A stretch of DNA of 64,000 nt from Pyronema omphalodes. Taxonomy: Eukaryota; Ascomycota; Pezizomycetes; Pezizales; Pyronemataceae. The translations under genes and the position numbers were made by a program. Each line of letters begins with the position of its first letter. The stretch's first letter is position 1. Below the pieces are notes generated by a model. The model did no database searches. It had not been told where the DNA came from and saw only the letters and a list, made by a program, of their open reading frames with translations. Below are positions 24,901 to 38,430 of the stretch, piece after piece. The stretch covers positions 496,001 to 560,000 of the forward strand of contig JAJJXM010000031.1 of assembly GCA_024516155.1 (NCBI GenBank). Direction: 5' to 3'.

Positions 24901-27900
24901 TAAGACCATCAATCTTCTCAACACCCTCGGGAGCAACAATGGTCTTTCCTCCAAAGTACTCAATGACGGGAATCTTGGTCTCATCGCCATCGTAGAGCTC
25001 CTTGGTCAAGCCAGCAATGTGACCGTTGTGAATACCGTCAAGAATGTCCTTAATGGGCTCGTCCATGACCTTAGTGAACTTGGCAGCGACGGGACCGTGA
25101 AGGATACAAGTACGTCCAACATCCTGGTCAACGACGGCGTCAAGGTCCTCAGACTGCCAGAGAGAGTCCTTCTTGAACCAGAACTCGAAGTTGTCATCGA
25201 GAGCAGGAACGAAAGGAACGGGCTTCTGAATATCACGCTGGCAGAGAAGGATAAAGTGCTGAACATCCTGGGCAGTGAGGATTTGAGTGCGGGCCTCGGG
25301 GTAGGCCTCGAAGATCTTCTCAACAACGGGGAAGGGGTCGGCAAGGTCGGTGAAGGCCTGGAGAACGGCAGCCTTGGGGGCACCGATGGTGAAACGCTCC
25401 TCAACACGGCGAATGAAGTCTCCGGTAAGGTTGCGGAGGGTGGGGTCGATCCAGCGCTTCTGGTGCTTGACGTACATGAGCTCAACCATGCGGTTGACAA
25501 CCTCGGCGTAGGTCATGTCTTCAAGGTCACAGGCCTCTCCGGCGGCGTTACGAGCGAACCAAGGCTTCTGGAAGTCGTCGTTGAGCTTCTTAATGATGTA
25601 GTCACGCTGCTTCTTGAGCTCAACGAGACGCTTGGCCTTGTCGAGAGAGAAGATGGTGCGGTCCATCTCAGCCCTATGATCAGTTAGCATGGGATTCATA
25701 TTTTATCACTCGAGGAATACATACCAGAACTTGACTCCACGGGTGGCAAGCTTGTGGATAGGCTCTCCCATCTCGGAACGGACGGTCAAAATACCTCCGG
25801 TGGGTTCCTTGTAGGTCTTCTCCCAGTCCTTGTCGTCAACTCCAGTGGTGGCACAGATGGCACGCTTGGCATCAGGAGAAGTGTGGGCCTCCTTGGCAAT
25901 CATCATACGGGATCCAAAGAGGAAACCATCGAAGGGCATAGGAGGGTACTGGTACTTCTCGGACCAAGATCCAGTGAGGTAGGGGTAGGTGTCCTCAGCC
26001 GATCCGAATCCGGATCCAGCAACCAAGATGATGTTGCTGCAACGACGGATACGTCCGTACATCTGGAGGATAGGCTGGTGGAAGTCCTCGAAAGAGTGAT
26101 GTCCTCCTCCACGTCCTCCGGTCCACTGAAGAACAACGGGGAAAGTAGGATTAGCCTTAGCAATGTTGATAACCTGCTGGATTCCGTCCAAAGAACCAGG
26201 CTTGAAAGCAATGTGCTTCAATCCAATGGTCTCAATGTACTCGTTGGCGACCTCCAAAGAAGGAACACCAGCTCCGATGGCCATACCCTCAATGGGCATA
26301 CCCTCAGAGCGGAGCTTCTGGAGGAGAGGAACCTGCCAGGACATGGCACGGGGGTTGACGTAAATCAAGTTGACGGTGATACCAACTCCAGGAGTGGTGT
26401 TCTCCTCAATCTTGCGAAGAGCCTCAGTCATGAAAGGGGGAGCGAAGTATCCTCCTCCGGCCAACTCGATCTGGTATCCGGCGTTCATGGTGGCAGCGAC
26501 AAAGTCCCAAGGAACGGTACAGGGAGTCATACCGGCAACCATAATGGGAGCCTTACCCAAGAGACGGGAGAACTTGGTGTCAACGTAAGTCTTTCCCTCC
26601 TTGGTCTTGACAAGCTTAGGACCGTGCTCCTTAACCCAGTTGACGGCGTACTTGACGGCGTGCTCCTCATCGCGGTCGAAAAGCTCGGGCTTGTATCCAA
26701 CCTCGTTGTTGGTTCCCTCAACAGCTCCTCCGAGAATGACACGGACTCCGGTTCCGTCCTTGTTACGGTGGGTGAGAACACCGAGACCAGAGATTCCACC
26801 GGGACCAAAGTCAATGATGTGGGTGGCTCCGGGGAAGACAGTGGCCTTCTCCCACTGGACGGGAAGGGTGGTGATCATACGAACGAGAGCAGAAACAATG
26901 GACTCGCTGGTGGCAGACTCACGGAGGTCCTCTCCAGTGTTGGTGTCAAAGACAGGAATTCCAAGACCAGACTTGGTGAAAGTCTTAATGTCCTTCAAGT
27001 CCTCCTCAATGATAGCAGAGGCAGACTCAAGGTAGGGAGAGTGGAAGGGAGCAGAGATGGGCAAGAAGCGGTTGGAGAAACGCTGCTTTCTCTGGGTGTA
27101 GGGGACACGGTTCTGGTCAAGTCCGGTGGGGGCCTTCAACTTGCGCAAGCTGAGGTTGAGACCGTAGAGGGACTGAGGAGGTCCAGTAACGACGGCATTT
27201 CTGGCACCGTTGATGAGAGAGATGTGAATGTGGCGGTCCTTGGGCAAGTGGGTGTTGGTGGCATCAACGTGGCTCTGAACCTGTGCGAGAGTAAGGTCAC
27301 GGATGGAAAGCATGGGAGAAGGGTGTCCCTCGCCCTCCGTGGTGGAGTCCTGCAAAACGCTGGGAGCAAGCGCAGTGCGGGGGTAGGTCTGCTGAGAGCG
27401 GCATCCAATCCAGAAAAGCATAGTCAAAGCCTCGTGGGCGACCTGGGTGAAGGATTCCCATGTCGTGGAGAGGGCAATGGCGGCAGCGGTAACAACTCCC
27501 TGGGAGTGACCAGTGGTTCCGGCAAGTCTTGACCGGAGGTCTCCAGGCTCCTTTCCTTGGATCTTGCAAGTAACAAAGTAGTGCGCCAGCTGGGTCAACC
27601 CAATCAAGGGGAACGAAACCGGTGCGGAGACGAGGTAGGTGAGGTCGGGAGTGGACTCCTTGTCCTGCAACCAGCGCATAACATCCAATCCCTTCGAGTA
27701 GACCTTTGCGGCCTTGGGATCCCTCGACAAGGCGGAGAGAACCTGTGCGCATGATACAATGAACTCCTCTACGAGTCCCTCGTATACGTTGTAAACCTCC
27801 CGAAGCTCATCAAAGTACTCCTCAATGTTTCCCTGACCTCCGAAAACAGCGTAAACGCCTGCGGCTCCCTCTCCGGCCGCTCTGAAAAGTGCTGATTCGT

Positions 27901-28357
27901 GCGCCTTGAGTGGTCTGTTGCTGGCATGGCGTGCAGCGTAGTAGCTCTTGATAACATCTAGTCTTTTCTCGGGGGTGCCGGGAAGCTGAGTGGCCACGGC
28001 GTGGACATCGTTTCCGCGCAAGAATCGGCTCTCAAACTCGGTCAAGATAAGTTGCAACACACTCTCGTATGTTCCAGTTGTGTCATCCTCGCCCTCTGCG
28101 ACCTGGGAAGCGACGTATCCCAAGAACCGCGAAACCAACTCAGCTACTGATGATGGCTCATCGTCAAGAGCTAACTCCTCTGTTGCCTCAGGAAGGGTGC
28201 TGAGGAATCGCTGTCTAAGCTCAGAGGCGTGGTAGTGGATTGCTGTGGGAACGAGGAAGGCGTGCTCGAGGGAGCCGTGGTTGAGAACCAACGGGCGGAG
28301 AGAGGCGGCGGAGTGAGGGGTAGAGACCCCAGTGACAATTCCAGGTGCGCCGTACAT
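21986..28357 (-). CDS. FAS1: Fatty acid synthase subunit beta
   Basis: Beta chain of the cytosolic alpha6/beta6 type I fatty acid synthase. Three exons, 28357-25725, 25673-23104 and 23052-21986, join through two 51-nt GTATGT introns to 2089 aa, the usual beta length. Domain order: acetyltransferase with GHSQG (Ser285); enoyl reductase with the FMN-site segment [16 protein letters not shown] near residue 600; hot-dog dehydratase with NPIHV...THGMF near 1590-1610; and malonyl/palmitoyl transferase starting at [16 protein letters not shown] (about 1695), with [13 protein letters not shown] (Ser about 1841) in the last exon. All catalytic motifs I checked are present. Codon use is strongly biased, fitting high expression. 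The partner FAS2 is divergently transcribed. The start [10 protein letters not shown] has ATG at 28357; a probable 5' UTR intron lies just upstream. Confidence 0.97.
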
Positions 28358-31300
28358 TTTTGTCTAATAGTGGATGAGCTCTACAACGGCTGTCAGCTAA
28401 CGGTCAATTGAAGCGTAAATGATTGCTTGCCGGAAAGTTTTGGCAGATTGACACTTACGGAGCTCTTTTGGGTGTTTAAACAAGCGGAACAAGGGAAGTG
28501 GTATATGGTATTGGAAAACGCAAAACGTAGATTAAACAGTACAACCCGTGGACCCGTTCGTTGCAATTACACTTTTTGAAGATATCCGGCTTCGTCGACG
28601 GGGGGAGATGAGGATGTCTGGGGGGGAGAGGACCAGAAGAACCAGAAAATGGACGGATGGATTCGAAGGTCAATAGATAGTGGGGCTTACTTGTGGGTGG
28701 ATGGAGAATCTCGCTCTATTTCGACCTCTCTGTTTTACGGCTAGTGCTTTACATTATTTTTTGAGCTACAGCAATAGGCACACTGCTTGCCCACCAATCC
28801 GCCAACATCCCACCAACACCGTTCCCGAAATGTTGAGGGGCAACCCTGCCAAGCAAACCCCATTTTTTTCTTCCCCCAATAGCACTAGCGCGGATGACAA
28901 GAGCCCCAACCAACGGCAGAGCTGGGGATGACCTGATACGTCGCCGCCGGCCAGCATTTTGCGCGAAATGTCGATGGGGTGTCGAGGGATGAGAGCTGTT
29001 GATGGAGGGGCGTGGGCAGCAGTCACGTTAGTAGGTTAGTTGACTGCAGATTTGGGGGGTGCAGCTGGTAGATTGAGAGGTATGTACAGCAGAAGAGTTG
29101 TGATGGACGAAATAGGTTTGTGATGGACGCATGAAGGGTTGTGATGGACGAGAAATCAAGATGGGCAAGCGAAGAGCAGGTTGAGCTGAGCACGCAAGGC
29201 ATCAGTGGCAACCGAAGACATCTCAAACGTCCAGAAGATGTGTAAGGCAAACGTTGAGGGTTTAAAATCAAACAAATGTTTAAACTTTACATAGCTTGCT
29301 TGAACGGAGCTTAACGGTGCTCAAGGTATTCAGGGTGCTCCGGTTACCATGCTCGTTGCTCTGGTTGCTCTCATTGCTCTCGTTGCTCACTGCTCACTGC
29401 TCACTGCTCGTTGCTCTATTCACTTGCTCAATCCACTGCTCTACTACCTCACTTTTCTCTGCTACACACTACTACCTGTCTCACCTGCTCTACCTACATA
29501 CCTCCTCACCTCCCCACCTCCCCACCTCCCGTGCTCCTCACCTGCTCTACTGCTTGGCTCACCTGATCTACCTTTCAAGCCAAACTCGGCCCTGTCTGCG
29601 GGCAACGCTGCGGGCATACCTCGAACCATTCCTCGACGGTCTCTTCGAAACCCTCTAGACCAAAACCAAGCTCTCCCCTTAGACTCCTCTCTATCTACAG
29701 CCTCCCATACCTCTCGTGTCACCCCGCCATACAGCCCAGCATAACCGACTTGCGGCAGAGCGGAAGAGAGCTTGAAAGGAAGGTAGTTGAACGGGACGAG
29801 ATTTGAATTCCTGTGTGTGTGTATGTATGTATAGTTCGCAGCTTCACCGTATGTAGAGCACAAGCAGAACAAGCAAGCATCTGCATCGGGCTGAAGTTAC
29901 CGCTCGCCGGTAGAGCAAAGTAACTATCAACGGCTGTCTGCGGTACAGTTAACCTGGATACAGACGAGCACATACAAGCATGATGGACTAATGTTTTTTT
30001 TTTATTCCGAAGCGAGATAGAGCAATCAATTTCTATTTTGAAATTATTGCAGATTTTCTGATTTGTTTTTCATACTGCATATATATCTGATTTTCTTGAT
30101 ACTGCATACATATTTCTAATTCGAGTTTGACCGAGGGAGGGGAGCTAGGAGTAGAAGGTGAGAGGAAGCAAAGCATAGCACAACAGCTTGCAGATGATAC
30201 AGCCAGCAGCACGGTGTGGATGTGTTATCGGTTGGATTGTAGGGGACCGATGTGTTGGGGACGCAGCGAGGTGAGTTGGGAGAGTGCCGAGATACGGGAA
30301 TCGGAGACAACAGGGTTCACAGATTGGCAGGACGGTATGGGTTATGCACCATAGCTACATAGAGGAGGGGAGGGGCAGGGAGAGCAGGGAGACGGGGAGG
30401 AGAGCGCAGGGAGGGGAAGGGAGAGCAAACCAGGGAGCTCTCTCGGGAACTTACCTTACAGCTCAGGGAACTCGGAGTTTCAGATCAACATTGGAGGTCT
30501 TTAGAGGTATCATGTTTTTGGTTGGAGGATGCTCCGTTGATACTCCGTTGATGCTCCGTTGATGCCCCGTTAATGCTCTCGGGTTTTATGCTTTTCGCCC
30601 GGTTTATGCTTCTCTCGCCCGTCCAGTAGTAGTTCTGTCAACTCTAAACTCTCACTCACCTCTCCCACCCCGCAGAAACAAACTATCACTCGTCCCCTCC
30701 CCCTCCTCCAAAAACAACAAAAACAACAACTCACCCCGTAAACACCACCCACCACCCACTACATACTACGTACCACCCTCCCCCCTCCTCCCTCCCCGCC
30801 CGCTCACGGGTAAGGTTGAAGCACCGGCGCTCTCGCCCTCAACTAGGAATCAACACAAAAAATTATGGCCCCATATCTATTTCGAGTCTCGAGTGATTTT
30901 TCGCGCTTTTTCTGCCGCTTCCATCTCTCCGGGAGGCAACTTCATCAACTTTCTCGCTTCCTTCTCTGCCCGAAATCAGCCCCCACCTCCGGTAGAAACG
31001 ACGGCAGAAAAGAGAAAAATCCGCAGCTCAATTGCAGCTCGTAAATTCACCGTCCCTGATTCTGTCAGACAATCCACAATAATAATTCCCCAAAATAACA
31101 TTATGGTGCAACATCATTGTGTTTCGCTTGCCAGGGACTTGGGTCCCAACATTTTTAACTGATCCCTGGTGGGGCAAGTTGAACATCAAAAAATTGAGGG
31201 GACCAAAAAGTTCGAGCTGCCAACGGTTAGCGTCCCGCCGCCGCAACGCACCTCCAAAAGAAAAAGATAATCCATCAGCACCACTACGCTGCACCCACTA

Positions 31301-31616
31301 CAAAGCCCACTATTGAAGGGAACCAATTACAGATAGCGAGGCCGCCTACCATCCCCACCCCTCCTTCTATCCTTCTTCTTCACTTCCACCGCATCAGGAG
31401 TTGTGATTTCTCCCTTTCTCCTTCAGTCCTCCCACGAAACCCGATATCCCACCAAGAAGTACAGTTCGGCGAGCTTACTTCTCGAAAAAAGTCCCTTGTA
31501 ATCGACTCGCCCAAGAAGTTGTTCGCTTGATTTTGCGTAATTGCGTCTAGCGATCTCAAAAAGTCCTCAATACCCCACCATACCTCACCAAAAACCTAAT
31601 TAGAAACGACGAAACG
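28358..31616. promoter_or_regulatory. Shared divergent FAS1/FAS2 intergenic and promoter region
   Basis: This 3.26-kb interval separates the starts of the two FAS genes and must contain both promoters and 5' leaders. I see no credible gene in it. Pyrimidine-rich stretches lie just before FAS2 (31340-31440), as is common for highly expressed fungal genes, and purine-rich runs at 30120-30440 would be pyrimidine-rich on the FAS1 strand. One CCGAGG hexamer (30131) matches the core bound by FarA/Ctf1-type fatty-acid regulators, but a single copy is expected by chance. Confidence 0.6.
28390..28458 (-). other. Probable 5' UTR intron of FAS1
   Basis: On the FAS1 strand a GTAAGT donor (28458) is followed 69 nt later by GTTAGCTGACAG, a branch-like site and acceptor ending at 28390, about 33 nt before the ATG. 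All splice signals fit the other introns in this window. Confidence 0.5.
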
Positions 31617-34600
31617 ATGAGACCCGAGCAGGAGCAGGAATTGGCCCACACTTTGCTCATTGAGCTTCTGGCGTACCAGTTTGCCAGTCCGGTGCGATGG
31701 TGAGATTGAAGCTTCTATGCAACAACAGCTCTGGAGAGATCTGTCAACTAACAAGCACCCTTTAGGATTGAGACGCAAGATGTGATTCTTGCTGAGCGTG
31801 CCGCCGAACGCATTGTCGAAATCGGTCCCTCAGACACCCTTGGAGGAATGGCCCGCAGGACATTGGCCCACAAGTACGAAGCATACGATGCCGCACAGTC
31901 ATTGCAGAGACAGATTCTTTGCTACAACAAGGATGCAAAGGAGATCTACTACGACGTTGAGCCGGTAGAGGAGGAGAAGGCCGCAGAGACCTCCGCGCCT
32001 GCGGCAGCGGCACCATCAGCTGGAGCCGCACCAGCAGCCGTTGCTGTTCCTATCGCTGCTCCTGCAAGCTCAGGACCCGCCGCAACAATCGACGACGCAC
32101 CCGTCAAGGCCACCGATGTCGTGAGAGCGATCATCGCACAAAAATTGAAGAAGCCCTTCTCCGAGATCCCCTTGTCCAAGGCAATCAAGGATTTGGTAAA
32201 CGGAAAGAGTACTTTGCAAAACGAGATTCTCGGAGGTGAGATTACCCTGGCTTCCCCGGTTTAAGGTTTGCCTCGCTAAATATTATCCTAGACCTGCAGA
32301 AGGAGTTCGGCAGCACCCCGGAGAAGCCCGAAGATGTTCCCCTCGACGAGCTCGGAGGTGCATTCCAGAGCACATTCAGCGGACAGCTTGGAAAGCAGTC
32401 CCAGTCTCTCATCGCAAGATTGGTTTCCAGCAAGATGCCTGCTGGTTTCAACATCACCGCAGTAAGAAAATACCTTGGAGACCGATGGGGTCTTCAGGCT
32501 GGAAGACAGGATGGTGTTTTGTTGCTCGCTATTACCGCGGAGCCTGCGGCACGTCTTGGTGCTGAGGCTGATGCGAAGGCCTTCCTCGACGGAGTTGCGA
32601 ACCAGTACGCCGCTGTCGCCGGAATCTCTCTCTCCGCACCCGCTGCCGGAGGTGCCGGTGGCGCTGGCGCTGCTGGTGGTATGATGATGGACCCCGCCGC
32701 TCTCGACGCCCTCACCAAGGACCAGAAGGCGCTCTTCAAGCAGCAGCTCGAGCTTTTGGCTAGATACCTCAAGGTTGATCTCCGCAAGGGTGACAAGGCT
32801 GCCGTTGTCTCTGAGGAGGCCAACAAGGTTCTCCAGGCCCAGCTTGACCTCTGGACCACCGAGCACGGTGATGCTTACGCCGCCGGTATCGAGCCCACCT
32901 TCACTCCCCTCAAGGCCCGTGTCTACGACTCTTCATGGAACTGGGCTAGACAGGATGCTCTTTCCATGTTCTACGATATTATCTTCGGTCGCCTGAAGCT
33001 CATTGACCGTGAGATTGTCTCTCAGTGCATTGGAATCATGAACCGTTCCAACCCCGTCCTCCTCGACTTCATGCAGTACCACATCGACAACTGCCCCACT
33101 GAGCGTGGAGACACCTACCAGTTGGCCAAGGAGTTGGGATACCAGCTCATTGACAACTGCAAGGAGTCCATGAACCTTCCTCCCGTCTACAAGGACGTTG
33201 GACTTCCCACTGGACCCCAGACCACCATCGATGCCAAGGGTAACATGTCCTACGCTGAGGTTCCCCGTCCTTCCGTTCGCAAGCTTGAGCACTACGTCAA
33301 GGAGATGGCCGCTGGAGGAAAGATGTCCGAGTACGGAAACCGCACCAAGGTCCAGAACAACCTTGCCAAGATCTACAAGATTATCCGTCAGCAGCAGAAG
33401 ATGTCCAAGTCTTCTCAGCTTGAGATCAAGACTCTTTACGCCGATGTTATCCGCTCTCTTTCCATGAACGAGGCCCAGATCCTCAACGATAAGAAGAGTG
33501 GAAAGAAGGGTCTCTCCAAGAAGCCCCGTGCTGAGGGACGCACCGAGTGCATTCCCTTCCTTCACATCCGCAAGAAGGAGGAGCACGGATGGGAGTACTC
33601 CAAGAAGCTTTCTGGAACCTACCTCGAGTGCTTGGAGAACGCTGCCAAGAATGGTCTCACCTTTGAGGGCAAGTACGCTCTCATGACTGGTGCTGGAGCC
33701 GGATCCATCGGAGCCGAGATTCTTCAGGGTCTTTTGGCTGGAGGTGCTAAGGTTATTGTTACCACTTCTCGCTTCTCTCGTGAGGTTACCGAGTACTACC
33801 AGTCCATGTACACCAAGTACGGATCCCGTGGATCTCAGTTGGTTGTTGTTCCCTTCAACCAGGGATCTAAGCAGGACGGTGAGGCTTTGATTAACTACAT
33901 CTACGACACCAAGGGAGGACTCGGATGGGACCTTGACTTCATTGTTCCCTTCGCCGCTATCTCCACTAACGGACGTGAGATTGACTCCATCGACTCCAAG
34001 GCCGAGCTTGCTCACCGTATCATGATGACCAACACTCTCCGTCTCCTTGGAAACGTCAAGACTGCCAAGGCTTCCCGCGGTATCTTGACCCGTCCCGCCC
34101 ACATCATCCTTCCTTTGTCTCCCAACCACGGAACCTTCGGAAACGACGGTCTCTACTCCGAGTCCAAGTTGGCTCTTGAGACCCTCTTCAACAGATGGCA
34201 CTCCGAGTCTTGGTCCGACTACCTCACCATCTGTGGAACCGTCATTGGATGGACTCGTGGAACCGGATTGATGAGCGGAAACAACTCCATCGCTGAGGGT
34301 ATTGAGAAGTTCGGTGTCCGCACCTTCTCCCAGCAGGAGATGGCCTTCAACATTCTCGGACTTATGGCCCCCGCTATTGTCAACCTTTGCCAGCAGGAGC
34401 CTGTCTACGCCGACCTTAACGGAGCTCTCCAGAACATCCCCAACCTTAACGAGCTCTCCAACAAGCTTCGCCAGAACCTTACCGAGACCTCTGAGATCCG
34501 CAAGGCTGTCACTGCTGAGACTGCTCTCGAGCACAAGATCGTCAACGGAGAGGCTGCTGAGAAGCTTTACCAGAAGGTCACTGTTCAGCCCCGTGCCAAC

Positions 34601-37294
34601 ATGAAGTTCGACTTCCCCGTCCTTGGAGACTACAAGGGAGAGATTGAGAAGCTTGCCGCTACCCGCAAGGGTATGGTCGACCTCGAGAAGGTTGTCGTTG
34701 TCACTGGATTCGCTGAGGTTGGTCCTTGGGGTAACGCCCGCACTCGTTGGGAGATGGAGGCATACGGAAAGTTCTCTCTTGAGGGATGTATTGAGATGGC
34801 CTGGATCATGGGTCTCATCAAGCACTTCAAGGGTCCTATCAAGGGTAAGCAATACTCTGGATGGGTTGACGCCAAGACTGGTGAGCCCATTGACGACAAG
34901 GACATTAAGCCCAAGTACGAGAAGTTCATTCTCGAGCACTCTGGTATCCGTTTGATCGAGTCTGAGCTCTTCGGAGGTTACGACCCTACCAAGAAGGAGA
35001 TGCTCCACGAGATTGTCATTGAGGAGGACATGGACCCCTTCGAGGCTTCTAAGGAGAACGCTGAGGAGTTTGCTTCCCGTCACGGTGACAAGGTCGAGAT
35101 CTTTGAGCTCGAGTCTGGAGAGTACTCCGTCCGCCTGAAGAAGGGTGCCATCCTTCTCGTCCCCAAGGCTCTCAAGTTCGACCGTCTCGTTGCCGGACAG
35201 ATCCCCACTGGATGGAACGCCAAGCGTTACGGTATCCCCGACGACATCATCTCCCAGGTCGACCCCGTCACCTTGTACGTCCTCGTTACCGTTGCCGAGT
35301 CTCTCATCTCTTCCGGTATTACCGACCCCTACGAGTTCTACCAGTACGTCCACCTTTCCGAGGTCGGAAACTGTATCGGTTCCGGTGTCGGAGGTATGTC
35401 CGCTCTCCGTGGAATGTACCGTGGACGTTACCTCGACAAGCCTGTCCAGAAGGATATCCTCCAGGAGTCTTTCATCAACACCATGGCTGCTTGGGTTAAC
35501 ATGTTGTTGTTGTCTTCTACCGGTCCTATCAAGACTCCTGTCGGAGCTTGTGCTACCGCTGTTGAGTCTCTTGACATTGGTTACGAGACCATTGTTGAGG
35601 GTAAGGCTCGTGTCTGCTTCGTTGGAGGTTTCGATGACTTCCAGGAGGAGGGTTCTTACGAGTTCGCCAACATGAAGGCTACTTCCAACGCTGTTGATGA
35701 GTTGGCTCACGGACGTACTCCCTCTGAGATGTCTCGTCCTACCACCACCACCCGTGCTGGATTCATGGAGTCCCAGGGATGTGGAGTTCAGCTCATCATG
35801 AACGCCAAGTTGGCCTTGGACATGGGAGTTCCCATCTACGGAATTATCGCCATGACCGCCACTGCCACTGACAAGATTGGACGTTCCATTCCCGCCCCTG
35901 GACAGGGTATCTTGACCACTGCCCGTGAGTCTGGATCCAAGTTCCCCTCTCCTCTCTTGGACATTGCCTACCGCAAGCGTCAGCTCGACTCTCGCAAGGC
36001 TCAGATCAAGCAGTGGACCGAGTCCGAGCTTTTGTACCTCAACGAGGAGGTTGCTGCTATGAAGTCCCAGGGTACCGAGTTTGACGAGAAGGAGTACCTC
36101 CAGGAGCGTGCCAGCCACGTCCACGCTGAGGCTAAGCGCCAGGAGCGTGAGGCTCTCTCCACCTGGGGTAACGACTTCTGGAAGCGTGACCCTAAGATTG
36201 CTCCTCTCCGTGGAGCCCTCGCTACCTGGGGTCTTACCATTGATGACCTCGGTGTTGCTTCCTTCCACGGAACTTCTACTAAGGCTAACGACAAGAACGA
36301 GTCTGATGCTTTGAACAAGATGATGCAGCACCTCGGACGTTCCAAGGGTAATGCTCTTCTCGGTATCTTCCAGAAGTACCTCACCGGACATCCCAAGGGA
36401 GCCGCCGGAGCCTGGATGATGAACGGAGGAATCCAAGTCCTCAACTCTGGATTGGTCCCTGGTAACCGTAACGCCGACAACGTCGACTCTGCTCTTCAGA
36501 AGTTCGAGTTCATCACCTACCCCTCTCGTTCCATCCAGACCGACGGTATCAAGGCTTTCTCCGTCACCTCTTTCGGTTTTGGACAGAAGGGAGCTCAGGC
36601 CATTGGTGTCCACCCCAAGTACCTCTTCGCCACCCTTGACGAGCAGACTTACAACACCTACAAGGCCAAGACTGAGGCTCGTTACAAGAAGGCTTACCGT
36701 TACTACCACACCTCCCTTGTCGAGAACAACCTCTTCCAGGCCAAGAGCCACGCTCCTTACACTCCCGAGCAGGAGTCCCAGGTCTTCCTTGACCCTCTTG
36801 CCCGTGTTGAGCCCAACAAGAAGGCCGGAAGCTACACCTACCCCGCCAACCTCCGTCGCGCCGACCCCCAGTTGGAGCAGACTGCTAAGATCGTTGAGAA
36901 CTTGGCTCTCCACGCCGCCACCGGAAGCAACACTCGTGTCGGAGTTGACGCCGAGCACATCTCCAGCATCAACATTGACAACGAGAACTTCATTGAGCGT
37001 AACTTCACTGAGGCGGAGATTGCTTACTGCAACAAGGCTGCTCACCCCCAGTCTTCCTTTGCCGGAAGATGGTCCGCTAAGGAGTCTGTGTTCAAGTCCC
37101 TTGGTGTTGAGTCTAAGGGTGCCGGTGCTAGCTTGAAGGAGATTGAGATTGGTGTCGATGAGAAGGGTGCTCCTACTGTTGTTCTTCACGGAGAGGCTCA
37201 GAAGGCTGCTGCTGCCGCTGGTGTTAAGGATGTTAAGGTTTCTATCTCGCACTCTGACACTCAGGCTATTGCCGTTGCTATTGCTACTTTGTAA
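31617..37294 (+). CDS. FAS2: Fatty acid synthase subunit alpha
   Basis: Alpha chain of type I fatty acid synthase. Exons 31617-31699, 31766-32235 and 32292-37294 join to 1851 aa, the normal length. The first intron (66 nt, GTGAGA, CTAAC branch) splits SPVRW/IETQDV and the second (56 nt) splits NEILG/DLQKEF; both joins give the sequence typical of the family. Domains: N-terminal part of the malonyl/palmitoyl transferase; acyl carrier protein with phosphopantetheine Ser176 in NGKSTLQNE; ketoreductase with Rossmann motif TGAGAGSIG near 650; ketosynthase with catalytic Cys1271 in GACATAVES and later FHGTST and GHPKGAAG; C-terminal phosphopantetheinyl transferase from about 1734 ([22 protein letters not shown]). 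Codon use is extremely biased, so the opposite strand also stays open for about 1440 codons. Confidence 0.97.
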
Positions 37295-38084
37295 GGGAGA
37301 TGACGGATAGGGTAGATGTTGGTGGATAAATAGATACTTGGTATTTGGATGGGATAGGATAATTCGGGTTTGGTTATGGGTATTAGGTTATTGGTATACG
37401 GAATATGGTTTTGACATTATCGGTCAAGGTGGAGGGAGGTGGATATAAGGATTTGACAATGCTATGGTCAAGGCGGAGGGTGGAGGAAATGGGATATGGG
37501 ATATGGGATTTGAGATACTGGATTTGGGATACGGAATATAGGATATAAGATATGGGATTTGGAACATGGGATTTGGGATATGGATAGATATAAGATACCA
37601 AGGGTTTATTAGAGAAGGATTGTCTTTTTGTTTACGTTTTTCTTTTGTTTTTTGTTTGTTTGTTTGTTTTATACCTTTTGTTTTTTTATCATTTTCGTTG
37701 CTTGTTTTTTCTTCTTTTTTTTCATCAGGGGTGTTTTGCTGTTTTATATAAGGATATCAAAAGGGTTTCGTTGTTGGTTCAATTTAAGCTTGTTTTCAAC
37801 TTGTTTACGGTGTTTCCACGTAGTTCGTTTGCTGTGAGTTGAGTAACTATCGTATCGTATCGTGAGATTCGTAACGGTAATGAGCAGATGGATAGATAAT
37901 CTCGTTAAGACTTTACTTCTATACCGGTTAAAGATGTTGATGATATGTGGTAAATGGTAAATGGTAAATGAAACATGGGGGATTATTGGATCTTATAAGC
38001 TGCATATTATATTTTCTGATAAACTTAGCTATACCCACCCACCCACCCACTCGCCCGTTGAGTCATTCGTTCATTCGTGAATAA

Positions 38085-38249
<165 letters not shown>

Positions 38250-38275
38250 TAGGGATTAGAGATTATTACTGGGAT

Positions 38276-38430
38276 TGATTTGATTTGATTTTCTTGATTT
38301 GATTTGATTTGATTTGATTGATTTGATTTGATTTGATTTGATTTGATTTGATTTGATTTGATTTGATTTGATTTGATTTGATTTGATTTGATTTGATTTG
38401 ATTTGATTTGAGTTGAGTTTCTTGATTTGA
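38276..38430. repeat. (GATTT)n pentamer microsatellite
   Basis: Nearly thirty tandem GATTT pentamers with two short interruptions. A further four-copy run appears at 38477-38497. Confidence 0.95.

Noticed and set aside
23120..25687. 855-codon frame opposite FAS1
   Set aside because: Shadow of the strongly codon-biased FAS1 gene. Composition (Val/Leu/Gly/Asp/Ser-rich, no domain) is typical of antisense translation.
30131..30136. CCGAGG as a FarA/Ctf1 fatty-acid response element between FAS1 and FAS2
   Set aside because: One 6-mer in 3.2 kb is expected by chance, and there is no clustering.
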